The notes: generated by a model not told the origin, from the sequence alone. A stretch of 64,000 nt of DNA from Kamptonema formosum PCC 10802 (GCF_000332335.1 NZ_KB235948.1:561379-625378), one strand, 5' to 3'; counted from the stretch's first letter, positions 1-9,097 are shown. Numbers and translations are program-made.

Positions 1-381
1 ATAACTTTCCCCCTAATTTTTGAAGTGTACAAGCCGAGAAAGCGCCTCCAACCAGGAAATGTTTACAAAAGTAAGCCAGAAATAGCTGTTGAATTGCTCC
101 ATCAGTGCCGAGAGATGGGATTTGAAATAGAAAGAGTGCTAGCTGACAGCTTGTATGGAGAAAGCAACAGCAGATTTATCGCCGCTTTAGAAGAGATGAA
201 TCTTCCCTATGTTGTGGCAATTAGAAGTAATTACGGAGTCTGACTTCCTCCCGAGCAAAGCGTTAGAGCCTCTCAGTGGAAAAAATTTAAGCGAGTTTTT
301 ACCGATGGCCGTCAAGAAATTAGATTCCTTAGAGAATGGGTCTTTAGCCAAAGAAGAGAGCGGCGTTACTGGGAGATATAG
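1..381 (+). pseudogene. IS701/IS4-like transposase remnant, interrupted
   Basis: The reading frame running from the window edge encodes part of a DDE transposase, with the stretch VLADSLYGE and the following FIAALEEMNLPYVVAIRSN typical of IS701-type enzymes. A TGA at 241-243 stops it after YGV, but the same frame reopens at once as LPPEQSVRASQWKKF and continues through RFLREWVF to RRYWEI before the TAG at 379-381. In relatives the interrupted position is usually Trp, so a TGG to TGA change is the simplest explanation (inference from memory of the family). The second stop is created by a miniature element that begins at about 379. The left part lies outside the window and the right part is missing, so the gene is dead on two counts. 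Confidence 0.75.
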
Positions 382-536
382 CCGTATGCACTTAGGTTAG
401 AACATTAGACCTTCAGGGGGGGCGGGACGCCTGCCCTACGTCTATATCCCAGTAGGAATATGGGTTAGGACAATAGGAGCAGGAGTGGGGGGGTGCAAAA
501 GAGGCCGAAATGTACGAACCTAAGTGCCTACTGTTA
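379..536. mobile_element. TAGCAGTA miniature element, copy 1
   Basis: A 158-bp block is bounded by inverted ends: TAGCCGTATGCACTTAGG on the left, and on the right the complement of TAACAGTAGGCACTTAGG. TA dinucleotides flank both ends (377-378 and 537-538), as expected for a TA-target duplication. Close copies lie at 20010-20169 and 20187-20344, sharing the interior hairpin around GGGACGCCTGCCCTACG. It has no coding capacity and disrupts the transposase remnant. Likely a non-autonomous element of the IS630/Tc1-mariner kind, inferred only from the TA target. Confidence 0.75.
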
Positions 537-582
537 TAGTGGGCCGGCCTTGGGGCGACTGGGTGCTGCGGGCACTTGCCCT

Positions 583-620
583 GAAAAAAAATATCGGGGC
601 ACCCACAAGGGGGTGCCCCG
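583..620 (-). terminator. Rho-independent terminator of the 700-1377 gene
   Basis: On the minus strand a GGGGCACCC/GGGTGCCCC stem with a short loop is followed by a run of eight T residues. It lies about 80 bp beyond the stop codon of the minus-strand gene ending at 700. Confidence 0.75.
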
Positions 621-699
621 GCGTCTGTGCCATTGCCGATTGTCTATCTGGGTTCAATTTTGGGGCGAGTGCGGCGAGTGCCGGCGCTGTGCTCCGGCA

Positions 700-1377
700 C
701 TAGCGGAGGGCCAAGGGAGAGCGCAAGGTCAGATCTAAGTCGTTTTCGGGATTGATGCTGATCAGCTCGACTTTTTTGCGACCGAACACCAGCCCGCCGA
801 TGGCACCGAGACCGGCACCGCCGAGGACTTCTTCAGTGGCAATGGCGCGATCTCCGGTGATGGCTGAAATCGCAGTGGCGGCTGCCGCACCGATGACGGC
901 ACCTTTTAACACCTGACCGGTACTGGCACCCCTGTCAACTTTTTCAGTTTTTGTTACCACCTGAGAGCGGGCGTCGAACCGCAAGCGCCGGCCATTGGGC
1001 AGCACCAGCTCTTGGGCCACAAACTGAGAGCCGTCGCTCACCGGCTGCAGCTGCCCCACGATGTCACTGCCGGCTGGGATCAAAATGGTTCCTGAGGGAG
1101 ATGTGATGTTTTGGGCCACTTGCAGGGTGAGACGCATCGTTTCGTCCCGCTTAAGAAGGATTTTGTCTCCCTCTTTGTAAGTGACTGGAATCACCGTCCC
1201 AGAAGGAACGCTGAGTGTTGAATAGGTGGGGCGCGGTGCGTTCCACTGCCCGGTCTGGTAGGGCTTGCCTTTCGCCGCCGCCGGCGCTGATGCCAGCATT
1301 GGCGCACCGGCTGCGGCACTCATTGCCAGTGCCATCAGTACGGCTGTTTTAGATTGCCATTTATTGTGCTTGAACAT
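700..1377 (-). CDS. Secreted conserved protein with glycine-rich tail segment
   Basis: A 225-residue protein. The ATG at 1377 is preferred because AAGGGAG lies just upstream; an in-frame ATG at 1416 lacks such a site. The N-terminus is a clear signal sequence (Lys-rich start, hydrophobic AVLMALAMSAAAG, AxA-type site near PAAAKG). The middle, from TVIPVTYKEGDKILLKRDE to ILIPAGSDIVGQL, resembles the beta-rich core seen in VirB10/TrbI-type proteins. A Gly/Ala-rich hydrophobic stretch (GAVIGAAAATAISAITG and GGAGLGAIGGLVFG) resembles a glycine zipper and may contact a membrane. Probably an envelope protein; function unknown. A terminator follows at 583-620. Confidence 0.75.
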   Translation of the reverse strand: MFKHNKWQSKTAVLMALAMSAAAGAPMLASAPAAAKGKPYQTGQWNAPRPTYSTLSVPSGTVIPVTYKEGDKILLKRDETMRLTLQVAQNITSPSGTILIPAGSDIVGQLQPVSDGSQFVAQELVLPNGRRLRFDARSQVVTKTEKVDRGASTGQVLKGAVIGAAAATAISAITGDRAIATEEVLGGAGLGAIGGLVFGRKKVELISINPENDLDLTLRSPLALR

Positions 1378-2779
1378 AGATAGCTCCCTTGGGAGACGCC
1401 TGTGTTGTTGGAGCAAGTTTTGCTTAGCTCGTATTTAATTAGACATGAAAATCGCTGAAAATGTTCCCCCCGAGTTCTTGATTCCTAAGAGATCGCTTTT
1501 TAGCTTGTATTTCTAGGCAGGCCGGCTGGTTGCATTTCGGGGGAGCGCTGGTGAGTGCTGGATGTCTCGCCCCCTCTACCTCTAATCCCTGCCGGCTCAC
1601 CGTCTTCCTCTCACCCCCGCTCTCTCTGACGTTTGTGGGACGGCAAGACAGCCGTCTCGCCTGTCTTTGACAGCAGGGATTTTGGCTGTGGCTGGTGCCT
1701 GCGATTCCCGCACCCGTCCCGCCTGTCCTATCAATTCCGGTGAGTTGCTCCTGATTCATTTTTCCTTCCCCCGATACAGGCCCGATTTATCGCGTCTCTC
1801 CCAAAAGATCCAGACGCGATTTATCCCGTCTCTAGAAGAGGGCTGCCTCAAGCTCTTCTTAATAAGTGTAACACAAGTCAACTCAATCTCGCATCTGCCG
1901 GTGGAATCTGCCTTTTGCTAGCCGGCAGTCGCAGGACAGGGGGCTGATAAAATTTACTCACGGGGAATGGCAGAGGACTGATATAGCAGTTCTAAATGAC
2001 AGGCGCAACTGCTGGGGGCCCAGAAAACCGATTTCTTTAAGAAACCGGGTTTCTGAAATTTCCCCGAAGGTTATTGACGCGCTATATCACGTCTGTTGGA
2101 ATACCTGTCATTAAGGGGAGGGGGGAGGCGCACAGCACGGATTTGAAGGCGGATGTGCCGATAAGGCGGATTCATTAATAGACCTGTGTCCCCGGAACGG
2201 CGCGGTGCCGTTTCGGGAGGGAAGGAGACAAGTGAATTATGGGCAATTATCAGGCTCTGAGATAAGACGATTCATCTCACGGTTTGTTGCCTCGATCTCG
2301 TTGTAGGGACGGGGGCACCCCAAATCGCTGTCAGACAGCTAAGGACTGCAGCAAACCCGCCCATCCCCTGCCCAGTATTGGCGGGTTTACCGGCTATATT
2401 TAAGGCAGTCGCTTCGGAACTGCGCGCACCGCCACCGATGAAAACTTGGCGTGGGCGCGGGGCAACGGTTGGGCTAAAGCCCAACTACGAACCTTTTCAA
2501 GGCAGAGCTTTCGGTGTGAGGCAACCCGCCTCTTCCCCGGCAAGTATTGGCGGGTTTACCGGCTATATTTAAGGGGCAACTTTAGGTGTGAGCTTGCCCC
2601 GCCCCTCACCCTGGCACAGCGATGGCCAGCAGACTGGATATTTTTCTCCGGCAAAAAAAGAGATTTTGGCAATAATTGTGGCTTGCTGGCATCACTGGCC
2701 GGCCCAAAGGCTGTATGGCGGATGTGCCGGCACAGCTGTCTTTTTTGATAGTTGATTGTTAATTGTGAGTTGTTAATTG
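1378..2779. other. Gene-poor spacer with repeats
   Basis: No convincing gene is seen in this 1.4 kb. It holds paired GCGTCTCT-type motifs around 1780-1840, the hairpin element at 1982-2086, and a direct repeat of about 32 bp (AGTATTGGCGGGTTTACCGG, continuing as CTATATTTAAGG) at about 2373-2404 and 2542-2573. Short open frames here run through those repeats and show no protein-like composition. Confidence 0.6.
1982..2086. repeat. Hairpin element, divergent copy of the 7610/34972 family
   Basis: The block starts with TATAGCAGTTCT and ends with CGCTATA. It carries the internal palindrome ending in TTCTTTAAGAAACCGGGTTT. It is a diverged member of the element seen nearly intact at 7610-7703 and 34972-35067. 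Confidence 0.55.
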
Positions 2780-3382
2780 TTAATTGCCCTTCAGGCGGTT
2801 GAGGATGTGGTCAAATCTGGCCGTGGCCAAAGCCATGTCATCTGGAGGCTGCCCTGCCGGTTCGCCGGTTCGGGTTTCTTGATGGAGTGGCAAGTCTCTG
2901 TCATCGCTGAACCAATTGACTGCACCGCGCAGTCGGTTGGAAAGGAATTTGGTGATCGCCCGATAAAAGCGGAGGGCAAAAAGTACATCCTGTTCAAGTT
3001 TTTCTGCCAGTAGCTGTCTGGGAATGGCCAGCACGACAGTATTTTCAATCGCTTTAACTGTAGCAGCCGGCGGGCGCTCGTCCACAAAGGACATTTCTCC
3101 CAAGACTTCGCCGCAGCCGATTTTGGATATCTCTCTACCTGCGAGAGCAGCGATAGAAACCATTAAGGTGCCATCGAGTACGATGTAAAGGGCATCGATG
3201 GGCTCTCCTTCTTGGATGAGGACGGTGCCGGCGGGGATTTCCTGGCGGGTGCCGGTGGCGAGCAACCAATCGAGATCGCGCTCGCTCAATTCGCCTAAGA
3301 TAAATAGAACTTTCCTTACAGACGCATAGTCTGCAGGAAGTTCCCGGCGGTTTTGCCTAATATTTGATGAGTGTGCGTGCAT
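2780..3382 (-). CDS. Cyclic nucleotide-binding domain protein
   Basis: A 200-residue protein when started at the ATG at 3382, which has GAGGGAAAT just upstream; the longer frame from 3475 has an unlikely Cys/Pro-rich head. A single cNMP-binding (Crp-type) beta-barrel occupies roughly residues 25-140: LDWLLATGTRQEIPAGTVLI, then EGEPIDALYIVLDGTL, the phosphate-binding-cassette region GEVLGEMSFVDERPPAATV, and the exit helix VLFALRFYRAITKFLSNRL. No helix-turn-helix follows, so it is a stand-alone sensor rather than a classical Crp/Fnr regulator. An adenylate cyclase is encoded at 33579, but a link is only speculation. Confidence 0.85.
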   Translation of the reverse strand: MHAHSSNIRQNRRELPADYASVRKVLFILGELSERDLDWLLATGTRQEIPAGTVLIQEGEPIDALYIVLDGTLMVSIAALAGREISKIGCGEVLGEMSFVDERPPAATVKAIENTVVLAIPRQLLAEKLEQDVLFALRFYRAITKFLSNRLRGAVNWFSDDRDLPLHQETRTGEPAGQPPDDMALATARFDHILNRLKGN

Positions 3383-3549
3383 AATTTCCCTCGTTGCTCG
3401 TTTGCCACACCGGCAGCTTTCGGGCCATTTCGGGCAGGCGGGCGCTGTGCCGGCGGCTGATATGACGTTCAGCACTCTTACAGTTTATCGCAGCTTAACG
3501 CCCTGAGGGCGGGCGCACCAGAGGGGTCATACCTCCCAGGGGTCAGACC

Positions 3550-5865
3550 CTACGGTCGTGGCCGGTGCTTTTCCGGGAGGGGCAGTAATAAGGTGTTCTC
3601 TATCTGCTGTCGCACTTCTGAAGGCACATCACAACTGTTCTTAAGGCAATCCACCAGGTACTTATTGAGGTCATAGTACAGCTCAAGCGGTTTTTTCAGA
3701 GATTTGCTGAACTCCTCATCGTGACTGATGTTCAAATCCGGAATCCTCACCGTTCTTAATTGCTCAATCCATGCTTTACCGTCAGTCTCCCACCATTGCT
3801 TAAATCCTTCTTTGTCTTTATCCGGGTCAGGGATTGGATCTTGGATTTGTTGCAGTGTTTGACTCAGCTCAGGTTCAAGGTTAAGCGCAAGGATACGGGC
3901 AAGTACAATGTCAAGGTCAACGTCAAAAGCCAAGTCAAGGACACCGGCAGCTTTTTCACGGGCAAGGGTGCGGGCGCGGGCCAAACAATAGGCATAGTTA
4001 TAAAACTTATGATTTTTATTGTTTTGATTAACACTGGCGAGGACAAGACCGAGAACACGGACAATACTAAGGTAAAAAGCGCGAACAGCCACAGGTTGGT
4101 AGCGCCCCTCAACTGAACGGGATTTCTGGCTTACCCACTGGAGAACCTGCTGCAATTTCTCATGGCGTGCAGCGAACGCATCGATTTGTTCCTTTATCAG
4201 CAGCAGGGGTTCAGCTTGCCACGACATCTCACCGGCAAGCAAAAACACCTCGCGCCAGCGTCTCTCAAAAAGCAGGCATTTTAAAGTCTCTGCCTTAGCA
4301 CACGCAACAAGTTCTCTGGCGGTGAAATACTCTTGAAACGTCAGGTGAGAGAAGGAATAAATTCCCATCGCTCGCTCTACCAATAACCCGTGCTGAGCCT
4401 CAATCGCTTTCAGGACATTCCTGCTCTCCTGTTGCAATTCTTCAGGGTCAGTCTTGACATCCGGTAAGGTGCGGAGATAGTCCGCGATCAGTCGCTGGAT
4501 GGTGTCTTGCTCAAAAAAGTATTCGTTCCGTTCAAAGGTGATGGCTGCAAGCTGACTCAGCAGCTTGCGCTTGCGTGGCACTGTCAAATTGCGATAAACT
4601 TCATCCCGTTCAATGCCTCTGCTTTCATCCCATTTGACCAGCAGAATGTCCAGTGCTTGCTCGTACAGCTTGGAGCGTTTCGAGGGAAAATCGGCATTGG
4701 CTTGGAAAACCAAGCAAGTCAGATTTAGCAAAATAGGTGTGACTGCCAGTTCGCGGATTTGCTTGTTTTCTGGCCGTTGCAGCTTCCCCAAAAACTGAGC
4801 TGCCTTGTCTCGCCCCTCCTCTTCAGAATTATTGCCCACTGCCACAAACCACTTTTTGGCAAAGGCTTCGATTTGCTGGGAGTTAAAATCTGCCACCTCT
4901 ACATCGGTGAATCCCTGAAAACCCTGTGTTTGGGCGGCAATGCGGCAAGTGATAACCAGCGTATTGTCGAAATATTTCTCAGCAAACCGGCGAACTTCTT
5001 TCAGGACTTTCTTGAGCTGAGCCTGTTCCTGTGGCACTTCATCCAAGCCATCCAGCAACATCAAGGCTTTGCCTTCCCCAAGCAAAGTTTCGACTTGTTG
5101 TGCTGAGACGCCACACACAGCCAAATCTTTGCCGATGTAGTTCGATAAGCTGAAATCGCCGGTATCACCGGCATCCTCTGCAAAATCTTTCAGCCGGATA
5201 TAAACCGGCAAGCGGTCAGGCAGAAACTCGCCCTTGTTGCACTCAACAGCCAGATGTTGCAAAAAGGTGGTTTTCCCAGAACCAGGTTTGCCCAGCATCA
5301 TCAGCTTGGGGTATGTGGCCACTGCCTCCAGCGCCGGCACTCGTGGCTGGCGCACCTGCCCGAGGCCAAAGCGGTAAAACTCCTCGGTATCTGGGTTTGG
5401 GACGTGCGGCAATTGAGACTTCTCCAGCGGTATGGAGCTGGTGGGCTGGTTGAGAATGTTGACATCAATATAAAGGTGATCTATCTCAACCGGCTGGGCA
5501 ACGTTCAACATCCGCATTGTCCCGCACAGGGATTGGATCTTGTCGTGACAGCGCCGGCGCACCTCTGGCACCAGGGCGTCGATGCCGGTGCCGGTGTCCA
5601 GCACCTCCTCAGCCGGTGCCGGTGCAGCATCCTTGGGTAAATCGGCAATCTCCTGCCAAGGCAGTTCCAGTTTTTCGCAAATCTTGTGGAAGTTTTCCCG
5701 TTGAACAGGTTTACCGGCAAAAAATTTCTGGACTGTTGAGCGAGACATTTGCAGCTCATCTGCCAAGTGTCCTTTAGTCGGAAACCTTAGCAGAGCGCCG
5801 TTGGCGCGATTGATGCCCTCGGTCGATGCTTTCAGTGAGCGCCCTACCCCTACCTGTTTAGCCAT
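3550..5865 (-). CDS. HTH-NACHT NTPase (STAND/NLR-like)
   Basis: A 771-residue protein. Residues 30-75 form a small helix-turn-helix (LADELQMSRSTVQKFFAG). A NACHT module follows with Walker A GKPGSGKT at 182-189, Walker B LMLLDGLDEV at 268-277, sensor-like TLVITCRIAA, and a winged-helix segment with FSHLTFQEYFTARELV, typical of NACHT proteins. The C-terminal 250 residues are alpha-helical and charged, without recognisable leucine-rich or WD repeats, and probably act as the sensor. Family knowledge: bacterial NACHT proteins include anti-phage NLR-like systems, and HTH-NACHT forms are common in cyanobacteria. It is transcribed divergently from the HNH and NYN genes, which suggests a shared accessory block. 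No separate effector domain is visible beyond the HTH. Confidence 0.88.
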   Translation of the reverse strand: MAKQVGVGRSLKASTEGINRANGALLRFPTKGHLADELQMSRSTVQKFFAGKPVQRENFHKICEKLELPWQEIADLPKDAAPAPAEEVLDTGTGIDALVPEVRRRCHDKIQSLCGTMRMLNVAQPVEIDHLYIDVNILNQPTSSIPLEKSQLPHVPNPDTEEFYRFGLGQVRQPRVPALEAVATYPKLMMLGKPGSGKTTFLQHLAVECNKGEFLPDRLPVYIRLKDFAEDAGDTGDFSLSNYIGKDLAVCGVSAQQVETLLGEGKALMLLDGLDEVPQEQAQLKKVLKEVRRFAEKYFDNTLVITCRIAAQTQGFQGFTDVEVADFNSQQIEAFAKKWFVAVGNNSEEEGRDKAAQFLGKLQRPENKQIRELAVTPILLNLTCLVFQANADFPSKRSKLYEQALDILLVKWDESRGIERDEVYRNLTVPRKRKLLSQLAAITFERNEYFFEQDTIQRLIADYLRTLPDVKTDPEELQQESRNVLKAIEAQHGLLVERAMGIYSFSHLTFQEYFTARELVACAKAETLKCLLFERRWREVFLLAGEMSWQAEPLLLIKEQIDAFAARHEKLQQVLQWVSQKSRSVEGRYQPVAVRAFYLSIVRVLGLVLASVNQNNKNHKFYNYAYCLARARTLAREKAAGVLDLAFDVDLDIVLARILALNLEPELSQTLQQIQDPIPDPDKDKEGFKQWWETDGKAWIEQLRTVRIPDLNISHDEEFSKSLKKPLELYYDLNKYLVDCLKNSCDVPSEVRQQIENTLLLPLPEKHRPRP

Positions 5866-6023
5866 ATCACAGTTACAACTTTTTGCCTATTTTACACCCA
5901 CGCTCAGAAGTCACACATAAAACGGACATAAGAAACACAGTCCAGAACCCTTACGCAGACACAGCCCTAGAGATTCTGCCCGATAGTGGAAATGGCACTT
6001 AACCTGAAACAGGAGCCGTGAAT

Positions 6024-6236
6024 ATGGCCAACATGACACCCAAGACAAAGCGCAACAAAAGGGAAAGACTCATCGCCCAGTATGGCCCCTACTGTTGCTA
6101 TTGCGGCAAGCACCTCACCCGCGAACAAATGACCATCGAACATCTGCGTGCCAAGCGCGATGGCGGAACCAACGCCATCGAAAACCTGCGACTCGCCTGC
6201 TACCACTGCAACCATTCCCGCCATAACAGCATTTAG
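6024..6236 (+). CDS. Small HNH endonuclease
   Basis: A 70-residue protein started at the ATG at 6024, eight bases after AGGAG; a GTG at 6018 is possible but too close to that site. It is essentially only an HNH fold: the CxxC pair in CCYCGKHL, the catalytic region MTIEHLRAKRDGG, Asn in NAIENLRLAC, and a second CxxC-H group in CYHCNHSRHN. It is complete and all key residues are present. The NYN gene starts 17 bp downstream on the same strand, so the two are probably cotranscribed. Small free-standing HNH proteins occur in mobile elements and restriction-like systems. Confidence 0.85.
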   Translation: MANMTPKTKRNKRERLIAQYGPYCCYCGKHLTREQMTIEHLRAKRDGGTNAIENLRLACYHCNHSRHNSI

Positions 6237-6253
6237 CTTCCCACTAATTCATT

Positions 6254-6733
6254 ATGAAAACAAAACTTCACCAAGCCACTGAATGGCCAACCACGCAGCC
6301 AAAACCTCTAATCTCGATTTATTGGGATTGTGAGAACATCAAAGCCACCCCTGATCAAGCCAAGCGGCTGATGAACTTCGCTAACTCTCGCGGGTGTGCC
6401 GGCACTCAAAGGGCTTACGCCAAATGGCGTTTGGCATCCCAGAAATTTGAAAAAGTTCTCTCCGATCTCGGGTTTGACTGTATTGATGTCCCCGATAGCG
6501 CCAAAAACAGTGTCGATAAAAAATTGATGGCTGACTGTCAGAGCGAGGTTGAGAAGAACCCCTCTCTGACTGCAGTCATCCTTGTCACCGGCGATGGGGA
6601 CTACATAAAGTCAGTTCGCTTTCTGCAAACCAGGGGAAAAAAAGTCATCGTTTTTGCTCAAGCCGGTGTGGCCAGTCAGAAACTGAGCGAGCGAGCCGAC
6701 GAATTTCACCTCGTAGATAGTTTCTCTGGCTGA
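6254..6733 (+). CDS. NYN (PIN-like) domain protein, putative RNase
   Basis: A 159-residue protein with one NYN/LabA-like domain. The acidic metal-binding residues can be seen: the first Asp in SIYWDCENIK, a central Asp in VDKKLMADC, and the VTGDGDY motif in the C-terminal third, followed by VRFLQTRGKKVIVFA. The family belongs to the PIN/FLAP nuclease superfamily and often cleaves RNA. It follows the HNH gene by 17 bp. Together with the NACHT gene on the other strand it makes a compact nuclease-rich cluster. Confidence 0.87.
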   Translation: MKTKLHQATEWPTTQPKPLISIYWDCENIKATPDQAKRLMNFANSRGCAGTQRAYAKWRLASQKFEKVLSDLGFDCIDVPDSAKNSVDKKLMADCQSEVEKNPSLTAVILVTGDGDYIKSVRFLQTRGKKVIVFAQAGVASQKLSERADEFHLVDSFSG

Positions 6734-7018
6734 TACACTATAGGAATTGTCCTCCCCTCTTCTCTGCGCCCTCTGCGTCTGCCCTAAGGGAAGCCGAGAA
6801 AGCGCGTCTGTGGCGGTTCAATTCCTATTTCCCCACCGGCATCTCAGCTGGCTATTGCAGCACAGGCTTCTTGCCTGTGCAACTCCTGCCATCTTGCCCG
6901 TGAATCTCGCGCAGAGGGCATTCCCTCGCCCCCACAAGCCGGTGTGCTTGCCAAACTTCACAGTTGAGATATAATAATAAACAAGAGGAACCGCCCCCGC
7001 GTTCCATGAGATGAACCC

Positions 7019-7267
7019 ATGACAAAAACTGAAATATTAGAAGCACTCAAGCAGCTGACAGCCGAAGATCGTCTAGAAATCATCGAAGTCGCCTCCCGGT
7101 TGATGCGGGAAGAGATAGAACAGAAAGCCAAGCTCGAAGCTGAGGGAAAGCTAAGCTTAGCAGCAGCGGCTGATCTTATGCGCCCGTATTACGAACCTGG
7201 CAGTGAGCTAACTGCCTTAAACGACCTGAGCACGGAAAATTTTTACGAGTACGAAGATTATGCGTAG
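7019..7267 (+). CDS. Antitoxin partner of the MazF-like toxin
   Basis: An 82-residue acidic protein starting MTKTEILEALKQLTAEDRL. The helical N-terminus (LEIIEVASRLMREEI) and disordered acidic tail ending YEYEDYA fit a type II antitoxin. It overlaps the next gene by eight bases (7260-7267), a usual antitoxin-toxin arrangement. The N-terminal sequence is common in cyanobacterial antitoxins found next to MazF/PemK toxins. Confidence 0.8.
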   Translation: MTKTEILEALKQLTAEDRLEIIEVASRLMREEIEQKAKLEAEGKLSLAAAADLMRPYYEPGSELTALNDLSTENFYEYEDYA

Positions 7268-7607
7268 AGGTGACATCTGGCTGTACAGCCCCGACCCCAC
7301 AGTTGGAGATGAAATCGCCAAAACTCCTCCGGCAGTTATCGTCAATAATGATGAAATTGGCAGTTTACGGCTAAAAATTATTGTTCCGATTACAAGCTGG
7401 AACGATGTCTTTTCAGGAGTCCCTTGGATGGTGCGGCTGGAACCCACTGCTGAGAATGGCTTAAGCAAGCTCTCAGCAGCAGATACTTTTCAAGTTCGCT
7501 CTGTCTCCCAACAGCGGCTGGTGCGACAGCTGGGACGGATTTCTGACACAGCTATGCAAGAAATCACTAGGGCGCTGGCAATTGTCCTGAACATCACCAA
7601 TTTGTGA
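7260..7607 (+). CDS. MazF/PemK-family toxin (endoribonuclease)
   Basis: A 115-residue protein with the family opening MRRGDIWLYSPDP, the conserved PAVIVNNDE strand, IIVPITSW and, later, VRSVSQQRLVRQLGRI. Members cleave mRNA and are held by the preceding antitoxin. Length and motifs are complete, so it is probably functional. A hairpin element begins directly after its stop codon. Confidence 0.88.
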   Translation: MRRGDIWLYSPDPTVGDEIAKTPPAVIVNNDEIGSLRLKIIVPITSWNDVFSGVPWMVRLEPTAENGLSKLSAADTFQVRSVSQQRLVRQLGRISDTAMQEITRALAIVLNITNL

Positions 7608-7609
7608 TA

Positions 7610-7703
7610 TATCGTCTCTCATATTAGTGAGGTACTGAGAAACCCGGTTTCTTTAAGAAACCGGGTTTCTGGGCCATAGTTAATCTAACTGAGAATCGCT
7701 ATA
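7610..7703. mobile_element. TATAGCGGTTCTCA hairpin element, copy A
   Basis: A block of about 94 bp lies immediately behind the toxin stop codon. Its outer ends are imperfect inverted repeats (CTCTCATATTAG near the left, CTGAGAATCGCTATA at the right), and its core is the palindrome AGAAACCCGGTTTCTT. The same element is present in reverse orientation at 34972-35067. Small size and lack of coding suggest a MITE-like element; the hairpin could also end transcription. Confidence 0.7.
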
Positions 7704-7993
7704 TAATCCCGTTGATTAATCAGAAAAAGCCGGAAAGGGAATCAGCAGCCAAGCGCTGTTGTGGCGCAAGCGGGCGGCTGACAAGCAGCAAGGATTGCGT
7801 TCCGGCACTAAAATTATTCTCCCGATGGTTGACAAAAAAGCACTTCTCTGCCTATCGGCACGGTGGGTTAAGCTGTTAGGCTTTTAACCTACTTTGCCGT
7901 TGAAAGTCGGCGGAGCCGGCAGATTGCGTTCCCACACGCTCGTGTGGGAACGAGAGAATAGCGCACTGCGCAAGGAGCGATCGCAGCAGCCGG
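7704..7993. other. Spacer with inverted repeat
   Basis: No gene is seen. A perfect palindrome, CGTTCCCACACG followed by CTCGTGTGGGAACG, lies at about 7929-7954, close to the 3' end of the minus-strand gene ending at 7994. It is related to the CGTTCCCAGG hairpins found elsewhere in the window. Confidence 0.55.
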
Positions 7994-8857
7994 CTACTCC
8001 TGCGGTTGCGGTGGGTTCTCCACCGCCTTCCTCGCCATTACAGAACGGAGCGATTCCTTAGCTTTACAAACCCTGTCGAACAGTTCTATCGCCCGCAGGC
8101 TGAGAATATGCTTGTGCGGCTTTTCCGGATGGGGGCGTATTTCTGACTCCCCTCCCGCCGCACAGATCAGATCCCGAATCCAGTCGATGTTTGGCTCGCT
8201 TTTCCCCTGCCGCTGCAGCTTGAAGATTTTGAGCAAACGCTTGTCCTGAGGCATCTCCTCCCACAAGAAATCTCCTATGCAGATGCCGGTACGCTTCTCT
8301 ACCCCCTCAAAAATGCTGTTCAAGTAAGTAGCAGCCTGACCATCCGTCAGAGTGGGCAGTCGCTGCTCTATCCGCCGCACCAGATTCTCCGCAAAAGGCA
8401 CCCCCAGCTCCTTCTCGAGCGCCTCCACCGGCGACTCATCTTGAATCAATAGCAGATTCCCCTTCATCAACGCCTCGAACACTTCTCGCAAGCTATCCGG
8501 TAACTCTGCCAGCATCGGCTCGCTTGCGGCTCGATTCACCCACACCCCCTCACCCTCAGGATTCTTGCCGAAGTCTCTTCCCGCCTTCAACCCGCGCTCG
8601 CTGAAAAAGTCGTACAGGCCTGTCAATATCTCGGGTAACGAGTCCGCCCATGTATCTTTTGGCAGCAGGCTCCCCAACACCCACAACCTGTCACCGGCAG
8701 GCAGTGTTGATGCTACCTCGAAAAAAAGCCCTGCTATCTGTCTATCTGACAGGCGCTGCCTGATTTCAGGCACTATCTTTGTCACCACTTCCCGGTTGCG
8801 AGTTTCGATCGCCTTGGCGATTAATTGCTTTTCACGGCTGTAGCCAAACCCTTTCAT
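7994..8857 (-). CDS. Uncharacterised protein
   Basis: A 287-residue soluble protein. The ATG at 8857 (MKGFGYSREKQLIAKAIETR) is preferred over 8938 because GGAGAGGGAAGG lies directly upstream. I do not recognise a family. The sequence is helical, without signal peptide or membrane segment. Segments such as LSDRQIAGLFFEVASTLPAGDR and LEKELGVPFAENLVRRIEQRL suggest helical repeats. It stands alone between repeat-rich spacers. Confidence 0.7.
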   Translation of the reverse strand: MKGFGYSREKQLIAKAIETRNREVVTKIVPEIRQRLSDRQIAGLFFEVASTLPAGDRLWVLGSLLPKDTWADSLPEILTGLYDFFSERGLKAGRDFGKNPEGEGVWVNRAASEPMLAELPDSLREVFEALMKGNLLLIQDESPVEALEKELGVPFAENLVRRIEQRLPTLTDGQAATYLNSIFEGVEKRTGICIGDFLWEEMPQDKRLLKIFKLQRQGKSEPNIDWIRDLICAAGGESEIRPHPEKPHKHILSLRAIELFDRVCKAKESLRSVMARKAVENPPQPQE

Positions 8858-8950
8858 CCTTCCCTCTCCATATAAGCAGGCACACCTTTCGACTGTAAAG
8901 ATTTTTAGCCGATTTTTCGGGGTGAACACGCACCCCACCTTCCTCTAATA

Positions 8951-9095
8951 TAGCAGCAGTCATATTGATTAGGACATCAGTGGCCTGGGGATAAAAGGCG
9001 TAGGACAGGCGTCTCGCCTGTCCTACTGTCCTAATAAAAGGCGTAGGACAGGCGTCTCGCCTGTCCTACTGTTTTAACCCAAGTGAATACTGCTA
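8951..9095. mobile_element. TAGCAGTA miniature element, copy 2
   Basis: The left end TAGCAGCAGTCATATTG follows a TA (8949-8950). The right end reads, on the complement, TAGCAGTATTCACTTGG and is followed by TA (9096-9097). The interior holds two tandem copies of a 45-bp unit built on the palindrome GTAGGACAGGCGTCTCG/CGCCTGTCCTAC (about 9001 and 9045). No coding capacity. Confidence 0.65.
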
Positions 9096-9097
9096 TA

